DNA of 64,000 bases from Acholoe squamosa (Eukaryota > Annelida > Polychaeta > Phyllodocida > Polynoidae), in contig OX439040.1 in assembly GCA_949317995.1 (NCBI GenBank), positions 57,632,089 through 57,696,088 on the forward strand. The letters run 5' to 3'. Under the pieces are notes generated by a model. The model was given only the letters and a program-made list of their open reading frames with translations, was not told where the DNA came from and ran no database searches. Below are positions 1 through 11,454 of this stretch, in pieces. Each line of letters begins with the position of its first letter. The first letter of the stretch is position 1. A program made the position numbers and the translations under genes.

Positions 1-1247
1 CCTTACTAACCTAGAATTGCCCATTTTCATCCTTGGTAGCCAAATTTATACCAGTGCAAACTGTGAAACCACCAGATTTAACATAAAATATGATTTATTT
101 ATCTTAGATTGTCATTTCCACACCAATATCTGATGAATTTCATATCCTTTGGCTTCATAATCTGTAGTAAAAGCAGTAAAATAAGCTTAAAATGTTAGTG
201 AATCGACACTTGTTTGGGACTGTTTTGCACATCTCTTGTACATAAAGTTGGGCTCCTCTCAAATCAGATCCAATCAGTAACCTGCTAGCAGAGATGGTAA
301 CCCCTATCTTTGGTAGCATTTTTCCATCTTTGAGATGCCCTATAGGAATCTCCCCATGTTCATCACTCACTAAGCCACAATTTTTTGGAAGAATGCAAAG
401 TTGGATGCAGAAAGTGGATCTTTATAGACATGATGCATTCAGTTTCTGATATGTGTACCTACATACTCTACAAAGTCCTCAGCCCTGTCGTTTTCCAGGA
501 ATTCTGTTATGACTGCTTTGAGGGCAAGCCTTGGCTTGCTTTTACTAGATAGCCTATTTTTGCTTATGATATCAAATTTTCTTCACTGTACTCATATGAT
601 TATGGATAATCATGATGTCTAGATGCAACCATACCCACCATAAATCATATTTGGTTGCTCCTAATGATCCAAAGGCCAGTGTTTACAGGAAACTGACATC
701 AAATTTGGCTGCCTTTTTAAGAATGATTGCCCTTGCATCAGAATGAAGCAATATCACCCAGAAACCACTGTTTATAACATAATGTAGGCCCACTTAAAAA
801 GGTTATTGGTGTGGAAATGTGTATCCTGACCCCTAGTGGCATTATCTAAATTAGTCTCTTGCTTGCGGACGACCCAAACTGATATGACTGTACTTATGGA
901 GTGTACAAAGGCCAAATACATAACATTTAATAAAACTGGTTATGACAGAGGGAGAAATACAGAACTAGGAGCCATCTTTGGGTGAAATATGATTTGCAGC
1001 TTTGTCAAAGCTATCAATATTACCCAGCTAAATGTCAGGAATGACATGAGGACGTTGTTGTACAGGTTTGGACTACACTTCATAGGTAAAGAGAGTGAAA
1101 TATCATTGCCCTCGGGGGAATTTCAACATATATATGGCACCCTATGAATATCTCAAAACTGATAGCCAATAGGCATTTTTCATTTCTCATTTTCAGATTA
1201 ATCAGCCTGAAATGCTTGGTCTCCGTTTTTTACGGCGTGGCACAGTG
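1..1247. mobile_element. TIR DNA transposon, family D, copy D1 (cut by window edge)
   Basis: An inverted, diverged copy of D2 (25473-28188). Shared stretches include the segment around 790-860 (also near 25880-25930) and 1130-1195 (also near 25540-25610). The right end reads ...GGCACAGTG and mirrors the D2 left terminus CACAGCACAAC; it is followed by TTA, compatible with a three-base TWA target duplication. No transposase ORF is visible, so this is probably a non-autonomous member. It lacks both inserts that D2 carries, so it acts as an empty-site reference: near 45-65 for the TRIM and near 400-480 for the piggyBac-like insert. The Harbinger-like assignment is inference from the duplication length only. 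Confidence 0.72.
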
Positions 1248-1256
1248 TTATTAAAC

Positions 1257-1379
1257 AAGTAATCAATAGATAATTCATGACGAGTGTGTGTTAGTGAAGG
1301 CTAATGACATGAGGCTGTAGGCTGAGTGTTATTAGCCTTTGCTAACACACACAAGTCATGAATTATCCATTGACTACTT
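1257..1379. repeat. Terminal palindrome of B1
   Basis: Two arms of about 49 nt (from AAGTAATCAATAG; mirrored to ...CCATTGACTACTT) around a 25-nt centre, with about seven mismatches. The equivalent B2 palindrome has different arm sequence but the same layout. Confidence 0.85.
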
Positions 1380-1559
1380 ATTTTATTCCACGAAACCAAT
1401 AAATAATCAATAGAAGACCAATAAATTCAAGTTGAAAACAAAAATTATTCCCCCTCCCCGGGACTCGCTGCCAGCCATTGTGTGTACATGATCGGTACAT
1501 ACACCTCGGCACCCTGCAGCAGACAGCGACAGCCCCGGTCTCGGCTTGGCTTGCTTTGA

Positions 1560-1720
1560 ATGCGTCTCGCGGTTATGTTTGTGTATAATACACCTCCTCA
1601 CCCGGCAGCGGACAGTGATAGCGCACAAGGCGAAAAAAAGATGTGTCTCGCTGTTATGTTTGTGTTTAGGACAGCTGAAGCTTTGAATGCGTCTCGCGGT
1701 TATGTTACAGCGCACACGGC
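1560..1720. repeat. GC-rich repeat units of about 85 bp in B1
   Basis: Two to three units beginning GCGTCTCGCGGTTATGTTTG and running through a CGGCAGCGGACAG-like stretch. B2 has about four to five units at 40568-40885, so the number varies between copies. Confidence 0.75.
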
Positions 1721-1731
1721 GGAAAAAAGAT

Positions 1732-1808
1732 GCGCCCGAACCGGGAATCAATCCGCGGACCTCTGACGGCTGAGCGCAATGCGCTAACCGCTAGACCACC
1801 GCGTCTCC
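1732..1808 (-). other. tRNA-like module (A/B-box) in B1
   Basis: The minus strand reads an A-box-like GGTGGTCTAGCGGTTAGCGC, then after about 30 nt a B-box-like GGATTGATTCCC. This resembles a decayed tRNA or Pol III promoter of the SINE type. It is repeated in B2 at about 40668-40730. No full cloverleaf could be drawn, so it is not called a tRNA gene. Confidence 0.55.
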
Positions 1809-1941
1809 TCCTTCAGCAGCCGTGTCGGCTTGGCTATGTTTGAATGCATCCCGCGGTTATGGTAGCAGACAGCCCGCAGTCGTCACCTTGCCAGGCTTTG
1901 TATCATATCCAGACGTGGTTCGAACCAGGCATTTCTTGTCA

Positions 1942-2015
1942 GTCCCTGTGGCGCAGTGCATAGGGAGTTGGATTTGGGATGGGAGACTGCAGGTTCGATC
2001 CCTACCCTGGCCTGG
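1942..2015 (+). other. Second tRNA-like module in B1, opposite orientation
   Basis: Plus strand: A-box-like TGGCGCAGTGCATAGGG and a good B-box GGTTCGATCCC, about 45 nt apart. It is conserved in B2 at 40931-41003. The two modules face each other, which is unusual for a simple SINE. Confidence 0.6.
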
Positions 2016-2882
2016 AATATTTTTTGAAATGTAACATATGACATGGAGGGACATGGATAACCCGCATGGGGCACAGCTTATCCATAGATAACCCACACGG
2101 GGCACAGGTTATCCATGGATAACCGCACGCCTTACAAAATTGATGTTACAGCCTACAGAGTGTGCAATATCGACAGATATGTGGATGGGAATAGCCACCA
2201 AAAAAGCACCCAGTAACCCAGAAATCGTGGAATAATGGCTTATATGTGCCATGGCTCTATGATACAGTTGTGTAGGAAAACACTTTCATTTCAGGGCAAA
2301 TACGAAGACCTGGACCTAGAGGTTTCAGACTTGCTATGTCGTTACTTATGACAACCAGATATTGGATTGTAGGGGGTCTAGGGGTACATTCCTATTTACA
2401 ATTTACATTAATTCACTTTGGTCATCGCGTTAAATCTCTTAAAGGTAAACAGAAGCCTTTTTTCGTTATAAGCATTATCAAATAAAAGATTCTTATATAG
2501 TTATTGAAATATTTGACACGATAGAGAAGATCAGCATGTTTGTTTTATTATATGGCTAATATCGATGACACTATAGATTAGTACTACTTACTCCGTATTC
2601 AATGAGGGGGGTGGAATACGATCCTCGCATATTCGGCAGCGCCATTTTGAAATTTATACAGAGCTAACTAGTTTCGTATTTAGGTATGGTTATTAGAAGT
2701 TTTACGGTAAAACAATGATTGAACTAGTTAAATAATATGTTATGAATTGTTTAAGGTATATTTAGGTATAAACGCCATGTTAAAAATAGAAGATATATGC
2801 CTGCGCAAGGAACATTTATATCGAAACTAAAAGCAGCGGCTAGCTCCGTATCATGTGACCTACTTCCATCGAACAAGCTGTC

Positions 2883-2928
2883 ATGGCGGATCAAAACAAA
2901 CCGAGACGACTCAGCGTCTTCAAAATAA
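2883..2928 (+). pseudogene. Possible first coding exon remnant in family C
   Basis: A short frame starting ATGGCGGATC encodes MADQNKPRRLSVFKI and meets a donor-like A|GTAAAT; it would stop four codons later if unspliced. It points toward the terminal palindrome, as does the recombinase gene in A2. It could be the leftover start of a deleted transposase gene, or chance. No downstream exon is visible. Confidence 0.25.
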
Positions 2929-2989
2929 GTAAATATTGTTGAAATCCCTTATTTAAAAGCAATTTAAACCCGTGGGCCATATAATAAAT

Positions 2990-3142
2990 GCAAATGTCAA
3001 CTCACAGTGAATAATTTAGCATCGTATTCCCCTCGGTGTAGCTGTCCCGCATTCAACTCGGCCTATAAGGCCTCGTTGAATACGGGACAGCTACACCTTG
3101 GGGAATACGATGCTAAATTATTCACTGATCGTTGACATTTGC
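2990..3142. repeat. 153-bp near-perfect palindrome (family C)
   Basis: Arms of about 74 nt, starting GCAAATGTCAAC and ending GTTGACATTTGC, around the centre TATAA. I count about six mismatches per arm. It would fold into a long hairpin when single-stranded. Confidence 0.92.
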
Positions 3143-3737
3143 TTATGTATGTATGCACGTTTGGTTCCGTGACAATCCCAATCAAAGTATTAGGTGCATT
3201 ATGGTGTGATTACATAGGGTTATTTCAGAAAGTTTCATGAATTCACCACGAGAAGTGGTCGGATTTCCTTGTAACTATGCCACAATATTTTACACAAAGT
3301 TTTTTTTATCCAGGAAACATAGTATATGAACATATATGGTCCCAGGCATTTTTCTCAAGTTTTAGATGATTGAAATAAAACAGATAAGAAAATGGGGAGG
3401 CAATTAATACATCATTGAGTATGACCTTGCAGGCCCTCCACCAGATTCTATGGTACAATGGATGCATGTCTGCCTTGCATGTAGAAGGTCCCAGTTTCGA
3501 ATCCCACCCAAGTTCCTGACGTCTTTACTAGGCCTATATCATGGGGGTCACCCTGGTCTATAACCCATTATACCACGATTTCGGCACTTCCGGTGGTTTT
3601 ATATGCGATATATACGTGGTATATTCTGCATATTTTTGTGCATTTTTGAAATTTTTGGTAAATACTTTTTCGAGGTCAAGTTGGACTTGGAATATTTTTG
3701 CAGACGCTGGCGGACATAGAAATTTAGTCTCGCCATT

Positions 3738-3840
3738 GTTTCAATGTGAAAAATCGTCCCAACTCGTATAAGGATTGAACCCCGGCCGCAGTGGTGGTAG
3801 GCGAAGGCCTTAGCCATAGTGCCACACTGAACGGTGATGA
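3738..3840 (-). other. tRNA-like module in A1
   Basis: Minus strand: TGGCACTATGGCTAAGG (A-box-like), then GGGGTTCAATCC (B-box) about 40 nt later. The same module lies in A2, A3 and A4, so Pol III-type transcription of this family is possible. Confidence 0.6.
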
Positions 3841-4038
3841 AACCCAATGCGAAGGTAAATAAGTTCTAACCTGGAGTCCTAGTCGTATGTTTTCAATCAG
3901 TTTTCGTCCTGAATCCAACCTTTTCATGTTATAATATCGAAATCCCAAGAAGTTTTCGATCCATAGACGAGGAATGCGTGCTTATTTTCTCCATTTTCTT
4001 CGATATAAATAAGAATCCATTGATTTTTCCAACGTACG

Positions 4039-4573
4039 CCCGTGGCCGCTCTGCGCGAAGCCATTGTTTTTGTTCCTTGCCGGGACAGGTACCGCCGTGT
4101 TCATACTCACTTTTCGTATTGAATCCGTTCATGACAATTCTTCAAATTAAAACATACATATCCTTAGACATCCTAGATGAGTACTCCATGCTTGATATGT
4201 CCGATACATTCAAAATAAATAAGAATCCATTGATTTTCCAAAACGGTCCAAAATTTTCGGCGTCTTCCTCGTACAGCGAGCGGATGACCTATATCTACAT
4301 CCGGGCCACTGACACACTTTCGCCGAACAAGGAGGCTGGTGGGAATGGCCGGACCGCGACTCGCGTAAGTTGGGAAAATCAATGGATTCTCCTTTATTTT
4401 GAATATATTGGACATATCAAGCATGGAGTACTCATCTAGAATGTCTAAGGATATGTATGTTTTAATTTGAAAACTTGTCATGGTTGGATTCCATACGAAA
4501 AGTGACTGTATACACAGCGGTACCTCTCCCGGCAAGGAACAAAAACAATGGCTTTGCGCAGAGCGGACACGGG
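4039..4573. repeat. Internal fold-back of A1 (two ~200-bp arms)
   Basis: Arms 4039-4239 and 4373-4573 are inverted copies around a 133-bp spacer. The arm centre (CATCCTAGATGAGTACTCC) does not occur in the arms of A3, which carry a different sequence on both sides. The spacer is shared with A3 (52709-52827), and part of it lies just upstream of the A2 gene. Confidence 0.85.
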
Positions 4574-4670
4574 CCGTGTCGCTTGCACTTACAAAATGTC
4601 TTCTCCTGGCTATATTCTTCGGATTTGAGGTAAGAAATTGATACAAAATGGAGGAAATGGTGGTATAAAC

Positions 4671-4752
4671 CTATTAGGTCATGGATATGGGGACCCACGG
4701 GCTGTATATGCTGTATATACAGCCCTAGGGCCCCATATTCATGATCTATTAG
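4671..4752. repeat. Terminal palindrome of A1
   Basis: Arms of about 38 nt from CTATTAGGTCATGGATATGG to its mirror, closed at CTGTATATGCTGTATATACAG. It lacks the 20-bp centre containing GCCGCGAAGCGGC seen in A2 and A3. Confidence 0.88.
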
Positions 4753-4993
4753 CTTAATAACACCCTTGTGTTTAAATCTGCACAGAAATATGTGCTGATG
4801 ACTTACCCGCCGTCCACCCTTAGTATTCACGCTAGAGATGATATCTTATAATTCCTTGGTTTATATGGCCATGCCTTCTGGGCGGCCATCTTTGATTAAC
4901 TCAATCTGAATGGCACTTGCAGGTAGGGCCATGCTGGCCTCTCACAACAAATCTAAATCAGGATTGATTCTTAGAATCACATATATTTGTTTA

Positions 4994-4995
<2 letters not shown>

Positions 4996-5044
<49 letters not shown>
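4996..5044. repeat. (TA)n microsatellite
   Basis: About 49 bp of uninterrupted TA. Confidence 0.97.
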
Positions 5045-5047
<3 letters not shown>

Positions 5048-5699
5048 TAGCCCGGGAGTTTAGCCCACATTCACGAATATTGCATTGTCTTGCATTTGTA
5101 TAACCAGGGGGGGTCCCGGGGGTCAAGACCCCCCTTTTGGTCCACCTATAACATGTCAAAATAGGGGTCCCCTATCTTTCTTAGATACAGTTTTTATTGT
5201 TTGCAAATTGTACAATTTATGACTGTACAGTATCTAGAACATATAAAAATTTCTCAAAATTTTCTAACATGAGCCAATCCAGAAAAAGAGGCGCCGTCAT
5301 ATCATACATATTGATAATGCTTAGCTTAGACATATAAAATGCATAGCTTATACCTTAAACCCATCCCAGGTGAGCCTTATAGATTGAGTTTGAGTGGTAT
5401 AGGCTGTGGTATTTGATCTAGCAGGATACATTATTCAGTGTCTACCAGACTTCTTAGGTTGCAATACATAACACCTAGTACCCATCATGCTGACTCTTAT
5501 TAGTGCTTAACTTGCAAGGTACGAGCTTAAGCGGGGGTCACCCCACTAAGGATCCCGCTAACTAGAAATAGGAATCGGTCAGGAATGTAGGGTATAATTA
5601 CATTAGATTAGGGGTAACCTTGCCTATACCAAAATATTTTGAATATAACTTTCATGATTCTGTTATAAGATTTTCTTTGGGCATGAAACAAAACTTCCT

Positions 5700-6375
5700 T
5701 AATCACCAGTGCATAAACATACTCCTGAGGGTATACCAAGATGCCTTAAACTTCAAGGTTTGACATCAATTCTTCAAAAAGTTTCCCAGTGGTGGGGGCA
5801 GGCCCCTACACCCCCTTGGACAATAATATTTAAAATACTATATTCAAGTCTGAGGCTAATTGGATCCCTTGAACACACACTAGAAAGTTTGACGTCTATA
5901 TTTTTTTTCTTTAGGGACCAGCCCCCAACACCTCACAAAGAACAAAGAATTACAGCATAAGATTTGCATCCCCTCTATGTATAACCTACCCACTCCAGGT
6001 TTACACCAAAATGCTTTAAAATTTGGAGTTTGATGTTTATATTTCTGAAATCTTTTAGGGGACATGCCCCTAAGCCTCACTCAAACACCATTGTGTAATC
6101 AAAATTTAATAAGACTTTCATTCCCTGTTCTCATAATCATGGGTTTACTGTTGATGGTACACCAAAATGCTTTACTGGATTGGGGTCTTGAAATGCATCA
6201 GAATGCACCATTTGATGTTAAGATTTCAAAATTTTCTTAGGGGGGCATGCCCCCAAACCCCCCTACATATGTGGCGTCACTCCACTTGCGACCTAGTGTC
6301 ACTGCAATTGCGACCACTTGTGCACTACACTTGCCCCACCCCTAGGGGAAAAATCCTGGATCCGCCCCTGATAAC
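5700..6375. repeat. Degenerate tandem repeats ending in GC-rich tail
   Basis: Four loosely similar units at about 5725, 5880, 6000 and 6165 share ACCAAAATGCTTTA-like and GTTTGATGT-like blocks followed by a G-rich/C-rich inverted motif such as GGGGGCATGCCCCC. The tail reads ATCCTGGATCCGCCCCTG. Such units look like the end of an old transposable element; the class is not identifiable by eye. Confidence 0.5.
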
Positions 6376-6869
6376 GATGGTTACAAACGATTTCTAGAGC
6401 AAACCCCTCGCCCTTCTCTCAGAGAAGGGTAGTCACGGTGCAAACTGAGATCCTTTTATTTTTGGGAGGAGGGGCGCTGAAATATTTTTATTTGGATTGC
6501 TTTGGCAGGTGATGATAAGAAAGGCACAATAACAACATTAGAAGTGCAAATGGATGCAGTAACATATGAATTAGTGGACTTCCCAATGTGTGGATTTTCT
6601 TCTTTTTCTTTTTCTTTCTTGGTGTGTGTGTGTGTAAAATAATAAGGTTGGGCTATCACAGGCAGAGGGGAATGAGGGGCTCGGCGTTCTAAAGTTGGGG
6701 TTTTGGGTTCTCTAAAGGAAACTATAATGCAATCCAACTCGGGTTTCCACCAGTTATGTTTTACCTCAATCCAATCTCCACTCGCTGTTTAATACTGTAT
6801 ATTAGCGGAATGTTCTCAGGCTAGCGTCAAGTAGTAGAACCATTTTTAAATCCCACGGCCCATTTGGAA

Positions 6870-8150
6870 AGAAAACACAATTCAGTAATTCATCTCCAAG
6901 GGTTTTTATTGAATATATATGTATGCCAATCCAAGGTCGAATACAATTCAGACTCCAGCGTTGATTTCACATTTCAGTTTGGTACTCATTATCACACACC
7001 TTAAAACAGGAAGAATTTCAATAATTTAGATCCAATCAATTTTCACCCAATGATGCCAATATTCTGAATCACAAATAATAATAATACCACATTTCATCAA
7101 TGACATCATATAAATAACCGTGAGCATGAGTAATCTCCATCGTTGTTGACTATACTTAAATCCACACAATTATAAAAACCTCTACAAATTTCATCATCAT
7201 TAAAGACTCCTTCAAACACGAATAAATTCCATAACGCGGACGTATCTCCAAAACACAGACTCTCAAATGTCGTCAAATTTCATCACATAATCACAAATAG
7301 TTACCACAATACACAATCACAAACTGTTGATGTCTTCCAATTCCATCATGGCATAACTCCAAGTTAAATCAATAATTCCATAGTGAGAAGTTTAAGTGAG
7401 CATTGAGAATATAATAATGGCTAGTGAGAGACCAAGTGAAAGCTAATCAAATCTAAGTCCTTCTGATGTATGGTTCCTCTATGTAATAATCAGATCCTCT
7501 AGTATATGTCTAGGCCTCCAATTGAATGAAGTCAAGACTTTAGAAAACACTCTAGACAGTGGCCAAAGCTCCAGTAAATACTATTCAGAATTTCAATCGA
7601 TTCCTACTTGTGGACTGCCGAATACAAATCTCTTCCCCTCTAATTCCAGGACAAACTGTGGATCCCTGAAGTTCTGAGCATAATCCACGCCCAGTCCCTT
7701 CAGTTCCAGCCTTATATACCCCCAGGCAACCGGTGGTTTTGATCTTTTGCCATCCGACACCTTTTAGACTTTAAGCCTGGTGGTATTCTAACAGATCATC
7801 CATAGAGGACACACCCATCCACTGCTGCCACCGGGACCCCCAAGACCTACATGCACAAAGTCCAATACACTGACTCAGCCTTCACAGCCGTGCCTGGCAT
7901 CCTATAGTGCCATAACATGCCGCACCCACTCTAGGCTTCATCGGGTCTAAGGACTTATAGTGAAATTCTTTAACTGTTCCCAGTGACATATCACATTCAG
8001 AAGTTCTCTTTCTTTATAACATATACTTTATAACTATCATTCATGTATTCTATTGGGATATACTCACAGACACTTAGAATGGAGGAACCCTGTGTCTTTA
8101 TATTATTTTCAGAATTGCTATTGCAAATCCTCAAACAATAGCGACCAAAT
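6870..8150 (-). repeat. Possible LTR (minus), weakly supported
   Basis: The minus strand has GGTATATAAGGC near 7710, AATAAA near 6905, and a purine tract AAGAGGGG near 8155 that could be a PPT. The promoter core resembles the TATATAAGG of the two better LTRs here (46248, 58804-58812). Neither terminus nor a target duplication could be fixed. Confidence 0.25.
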
Positions 8151-8873
8151 TGTCGCCCCTCTTAATTCCCTATAACTCAAGGTGAAGGCGAAGCCCTAGC
8201 CAGCATTCTAGTATGTGTAGACATGTATGGCATATAGTTGTCTTTTGCACAGATGGTTAAGATAACTTCAGAAGGTAAAAAAAAAATTTCTGTGTCATTT
8301 CAAATGATGACACAGAAATATTGTACATCATTCATATTCAGCAGTGCTCGGGTTATACTACAGAGACAGCCTGGGAACACATACCGAACTCATAAAAAGC
8401 CAACTAACACGTTATCCCACTCACACCAGGCCCAACAGAGGTGAAAGCCACCCAGATAGTAGAGTAGAGAAAAGTTGACATCAACTGAGGTACCCGGCGA
8501 AGCATACAAGTATTTGCTGTATATACAAAATACATTTTATTGACGCACAAGAAAGTTTTGTTCTAAACTTAATTAACCAAGTTTCGGCGCGGGGGGGGGG
8601 GCAATTTTAAACAATAAACATTATCTAACTTCCACTATCAGTCTCCCGTCTGGAAAGAAAATACAATTTAGTGTGAGTTAAATTTCAAAGGCATAGGGAG
8701 GAAATCCACATCAGGGGGCCCATGCAGGGGCCCTCCCCAAGCAATATCAATCATCGGCTGGTGCACGCAAACAGGAACATTCCCCTGAGAAGAAATCTAA
8801 AAAAAAAAAAAAAAAAAAAAAACAACAACAGGATATGATAATTATTTGAAATTAAAATTTGATAATGTTTGGC

Positions 8874-9624
8874 CAGGAGCTTAATTCAAAACATCCTGGG
8901 ATCCCAACCCCAGCGATCTTAGGGTAGGCACATATCATAAGACCTGGCTGGTCTACCCTATGTAATGCAGTGGTTGCAGGCCTGTCCTGAATAGCTAGTC
9001 CTGGGATAACTACACTATTCCATTTCCACCACTAAGATCAGTGCAATCTTAGTGAAAGAAATGCATAGTGGTTTCACCTGAGTACAAGAGCACTTACAGG
9101 GAACACTCCTGATCGAAAGAGTGAATAGCCTGCTGCATACATAAAGAGGGAAGAGAGGACGTTTGCTGAGTGTCCTTGAGACCTCTTAGGGCTCATGCAT
9201 TAAGTGCACTGTAAGGTAATTCTTCCCTTCTCTCTCCTTGTTCTGGGGGGAGGAGGGCACAATGCTTCTAATAGGCAAGCATAAATCATACATTCATGGG
9301 AACAACTCTTGAATACTGTACGGGGGTCAACTGCACCCTGTGCTCTTTTGTTAGCCCATATGGGGACGGGGAACGATGGTATAAGCACTCTTGTGAAGAA
9401 GAGTGACTCCACAGCTATTCCTTTATTTTGGGACTCTTACCCCTGTGCCTAGTCAGTTCTTCTTGGAATAGTGTAGGAGGGCTGAGGCTAAGATCGATGC
9501 GATCTTAGTGCTGGCTAGGATATGTGAACCCAGTCAACTCTTAAGATCGCTTAATAGGATAAGGCTGATTTATTCCTAAGATCGCTGGGGTTGTGATCCC
9601 AGGATGTTTCGAATTAAGCTCCTG
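8874..9624. mobile_element. TIR DNA transposon with 50-bp inverted ends
   Basis: Both ends start CAGGAGCTTAATTC; the first 50 bp match inverted with two mismatches, through CCCCAGCGATCTTAGG. Inside there are further GATCTTAG palindromes near 9025 and 9490. No transposase ORF. No matching target duplication seen next to the ends, so the superfamily is left open. Confidence 0.8.
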
Positions 9625-11182
9625 ATGAATAAACCACCCAAACTGCGTTGGTCCACCCTGCCCAGTTAATTCCCATCTGTGGCCTAGCTATCTTCCTTCT
9701 ATCGAAATACAGACTATGTAATTTGAAACATATTTGCGCCTTTTTCATTGTGTAGCCTCCTCTTGAATTTATAGTGTTATTATGTCTACATGACGCAGGT
9801 ACCACCAATAGGACGTATCCAGGTTCACTGATTAAATGTTATTCCATGATTGCCAATTAATTAACTGTCAGTAAGGACAGCAGGATATGTATATTTGCCA
9901 TGTAATTCAGCGTGGCTGTGGAGTATAGGATTTATTAGTAGTAATCAGTATAATCAAGTCGTAAGGCTCTATCTAATTAAGGGTGGTCGCCCTAGAGCTA
10001 CTGCAGACTATAGGTTTTATCTCTGTCAGACCAGATTCATCATATTCCACCTCAATAAGGGGAATAGGAGAGCAATAAGCTGCACTGCGAACGTATATGA
10101 GAGAAGCAGGTATTCATAAAGCCATAGAAGGAAGAGTCTTTATGGCATCAATAGAGCTAAGGGAAAGTGGATGCAAATGTCAAAAGGATCAATAGAGTTC
10201 CCAGGGTATTCTTTACTCCCTTCCTGTAGTTCTTTTGTAACCTCCAATTGTATCTGCTGCTAGAATAGGGTAAAGTGTGTCGTTATAGGCGATAGGTGTC
10301 CAGGTCATAATAAAGTAGTCATGTCAATCCATCACTCCAGTGTCCAGGAGGGCAATTCTAAAAAAATATATAAACTAAAAAAAAAACTGACGATCCTTTT
10401 GTGGTCATATAATGCATTTAGAAACAATCATTTTAGAAACAAAAGATAGCCATATTCTTAAATGATATATAAATGCATTTCCAGTCTTACTGATTTGATG
10501 ACCTTTGTGTCCTGACGGAAATTGTAATTCTATATCGTGAGTTTTTAAGAATCACCCTCCAGATGCAATAACAATTAAAACAAAGGGCACTGGTACTGTT
10601 TCAGATTCAAAATTAATTTGAGGTTTTAAAGGGATGTCCTAGCTGTCCTTCTCAGCTCTTTACTAAAAGGACAGACAATTTCAATGGGAAGGGCCCGGGA
10701 AAATCAGCAGTCATGCAATCTTGATGTTCACGAACACTTGTCAGTATGCTGAAATCAGATTACCACTTTTCTGTCAAGCAAAAGGCAATATGATTGAGTG
10801 TGTTGTTCGAATCTGGATGTAGCATCACAACATCTGTAGGAAACTGGATGTCACAAGCAATGAAGCGATGAGGAAGCTGATATAGTATGCGTACTATTAA
10901 TCGAACGTATTCTAGGTAATCCACTATAACCTAATGATTGCAGATACAATTTATATAATTTCCCTTTTTCATGTAATTTGACACTGCACTACGATTTACA
11001 TGTACAGGACCTGATTTCTAATATATATGTTAGTGGAAAGATCAGCTTCCAAACTGACCAATAGACATCGGAGTTTCAATCACCTAATTCTCACATAAAG
11101 GGTTTAGACAACGTCAAAATCATGAATTTATAGTTAGTTATAACAACACATGATATGATTCAGCTGATACAAGTTTTATCTG
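9625..11182. other. Gene-free stretch, no recognised feature
   Basis: AT-rich single-copy-looking sequence with short frames only. No splice-site-bounded exon, RNA gene or internal repeat was recognised. Confidence 0.5.
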
Positions 11183-11454
11183 CTGGAGGGCATTTCTCAA
11201 GATGGTACGACTAGACACAACCAGTATGACTTGAAACCCTCAATACCAGAGTGGGTGATCGTAGGTAACACACTGCTACTTCTCTGTACGATAAGCACTT
11301 AAGGCAGTAATTACATAGGGTTTGGTGAAGCAGTCATACCAGTGCAATTATCTGTGACCACTAGATGCAGGGCTGTAATGGCATTTAACTGAGGGATCTC
11401 ACTACGACTTGAAGGGGTTCTAGTCATACCATCTTGAAAAATGCCATCCTGGAG
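11183..11454. mobile_element. MITE, family F, copy F1 (intact)
   Basis: A 272-bp element with inverted ends of about 35 bp; one end reads CAAGATGGTACGACTAGA and the other mirrors CAAGATGGTATGACTAGA. It matches F2 (25369-28354) on the opposite strand once the 2.7-kb D2 insertion there is removed, so it serves as the uninterrupted reference. Confidence 0.8.

Larger units (their letters stand above)
1251..2234. mobile_element. Hairpin-bearing non-autonomous element, family B, copy B1
   Basis: Paralogue of B2 (40260-41239) over its whole length. Order: terminal palindrome (1257-1379), inverted-repeat motif TTATTCCACGA at 1383, AT-rich segment, GC-rich repeats of about 85 bp, a minus-strand tRNA-like module, a plus-strand tRNA-like module, a second set of GGATAAC repeats, then the right end ...AATCGTGGAATAA. 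No long ORF; small frames through the repeats look spurious. It begins within a few bases of the end of transposon D1. Mobility is inferred from the dispersed paralogues and shared ends. Confidence 0.75.
2548..3142 (+). mobile_element. Possible hairpin-bearing element, family C
   Basis: The right side is a 153-bp palindrome (2990-3142). Just inside it the sequence CCATATAA mirrors TTATATGGC at 2548, so a left end near 2548 is plausible; no second copy was found to confirm this. The layout (exon-like ORF, inverted repeat, terminal palindrome) repeats that of A2. Boundaries are inference. Confidence 0.45.
3568..4756 (-). mobile_element. Hairpin-bearing non-autonomous element, family A, copy A1 (inverted)
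   Basis: Read on the minus strand, this matches A3 (52286-53292): terminal palindrome (4671-4752), TTATACCAC motif near 4660, left body, two-armed internal fold-back (4039-4573), an extra right-arm cassette (about 3920-4030), tRNA-like module, and right end ...ATCGTGGTATAA. TAA (TTA on plus) sits at both ends, 3568 and 4754-4756. No recombinase ORF; the frames of 153 and 157 codons here are just the two fold-back arms read through. Probably mobilised in trans by an A2-like recombinase (inference). Confidence 0.8.
5045..8873. other. Gene-free stretch with degenerate repeats
   Basis: No convincing coding sequence. 5700-6375 is a degenerate repeat block and 6870-8150 may be an LTR (both listed separately). 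A homopolymer A run lies at 8799-8822. I see nothing definite in 5050-5640. Confidence 0.6.

Noticed and set aside
3978-4646. Frames of 153 and 157 codons sharing INKNPLIF
   Set aside because: These are the inverted arms of the A1 fold-back read on both strands; the same peptide appears wherever the arm occurs.
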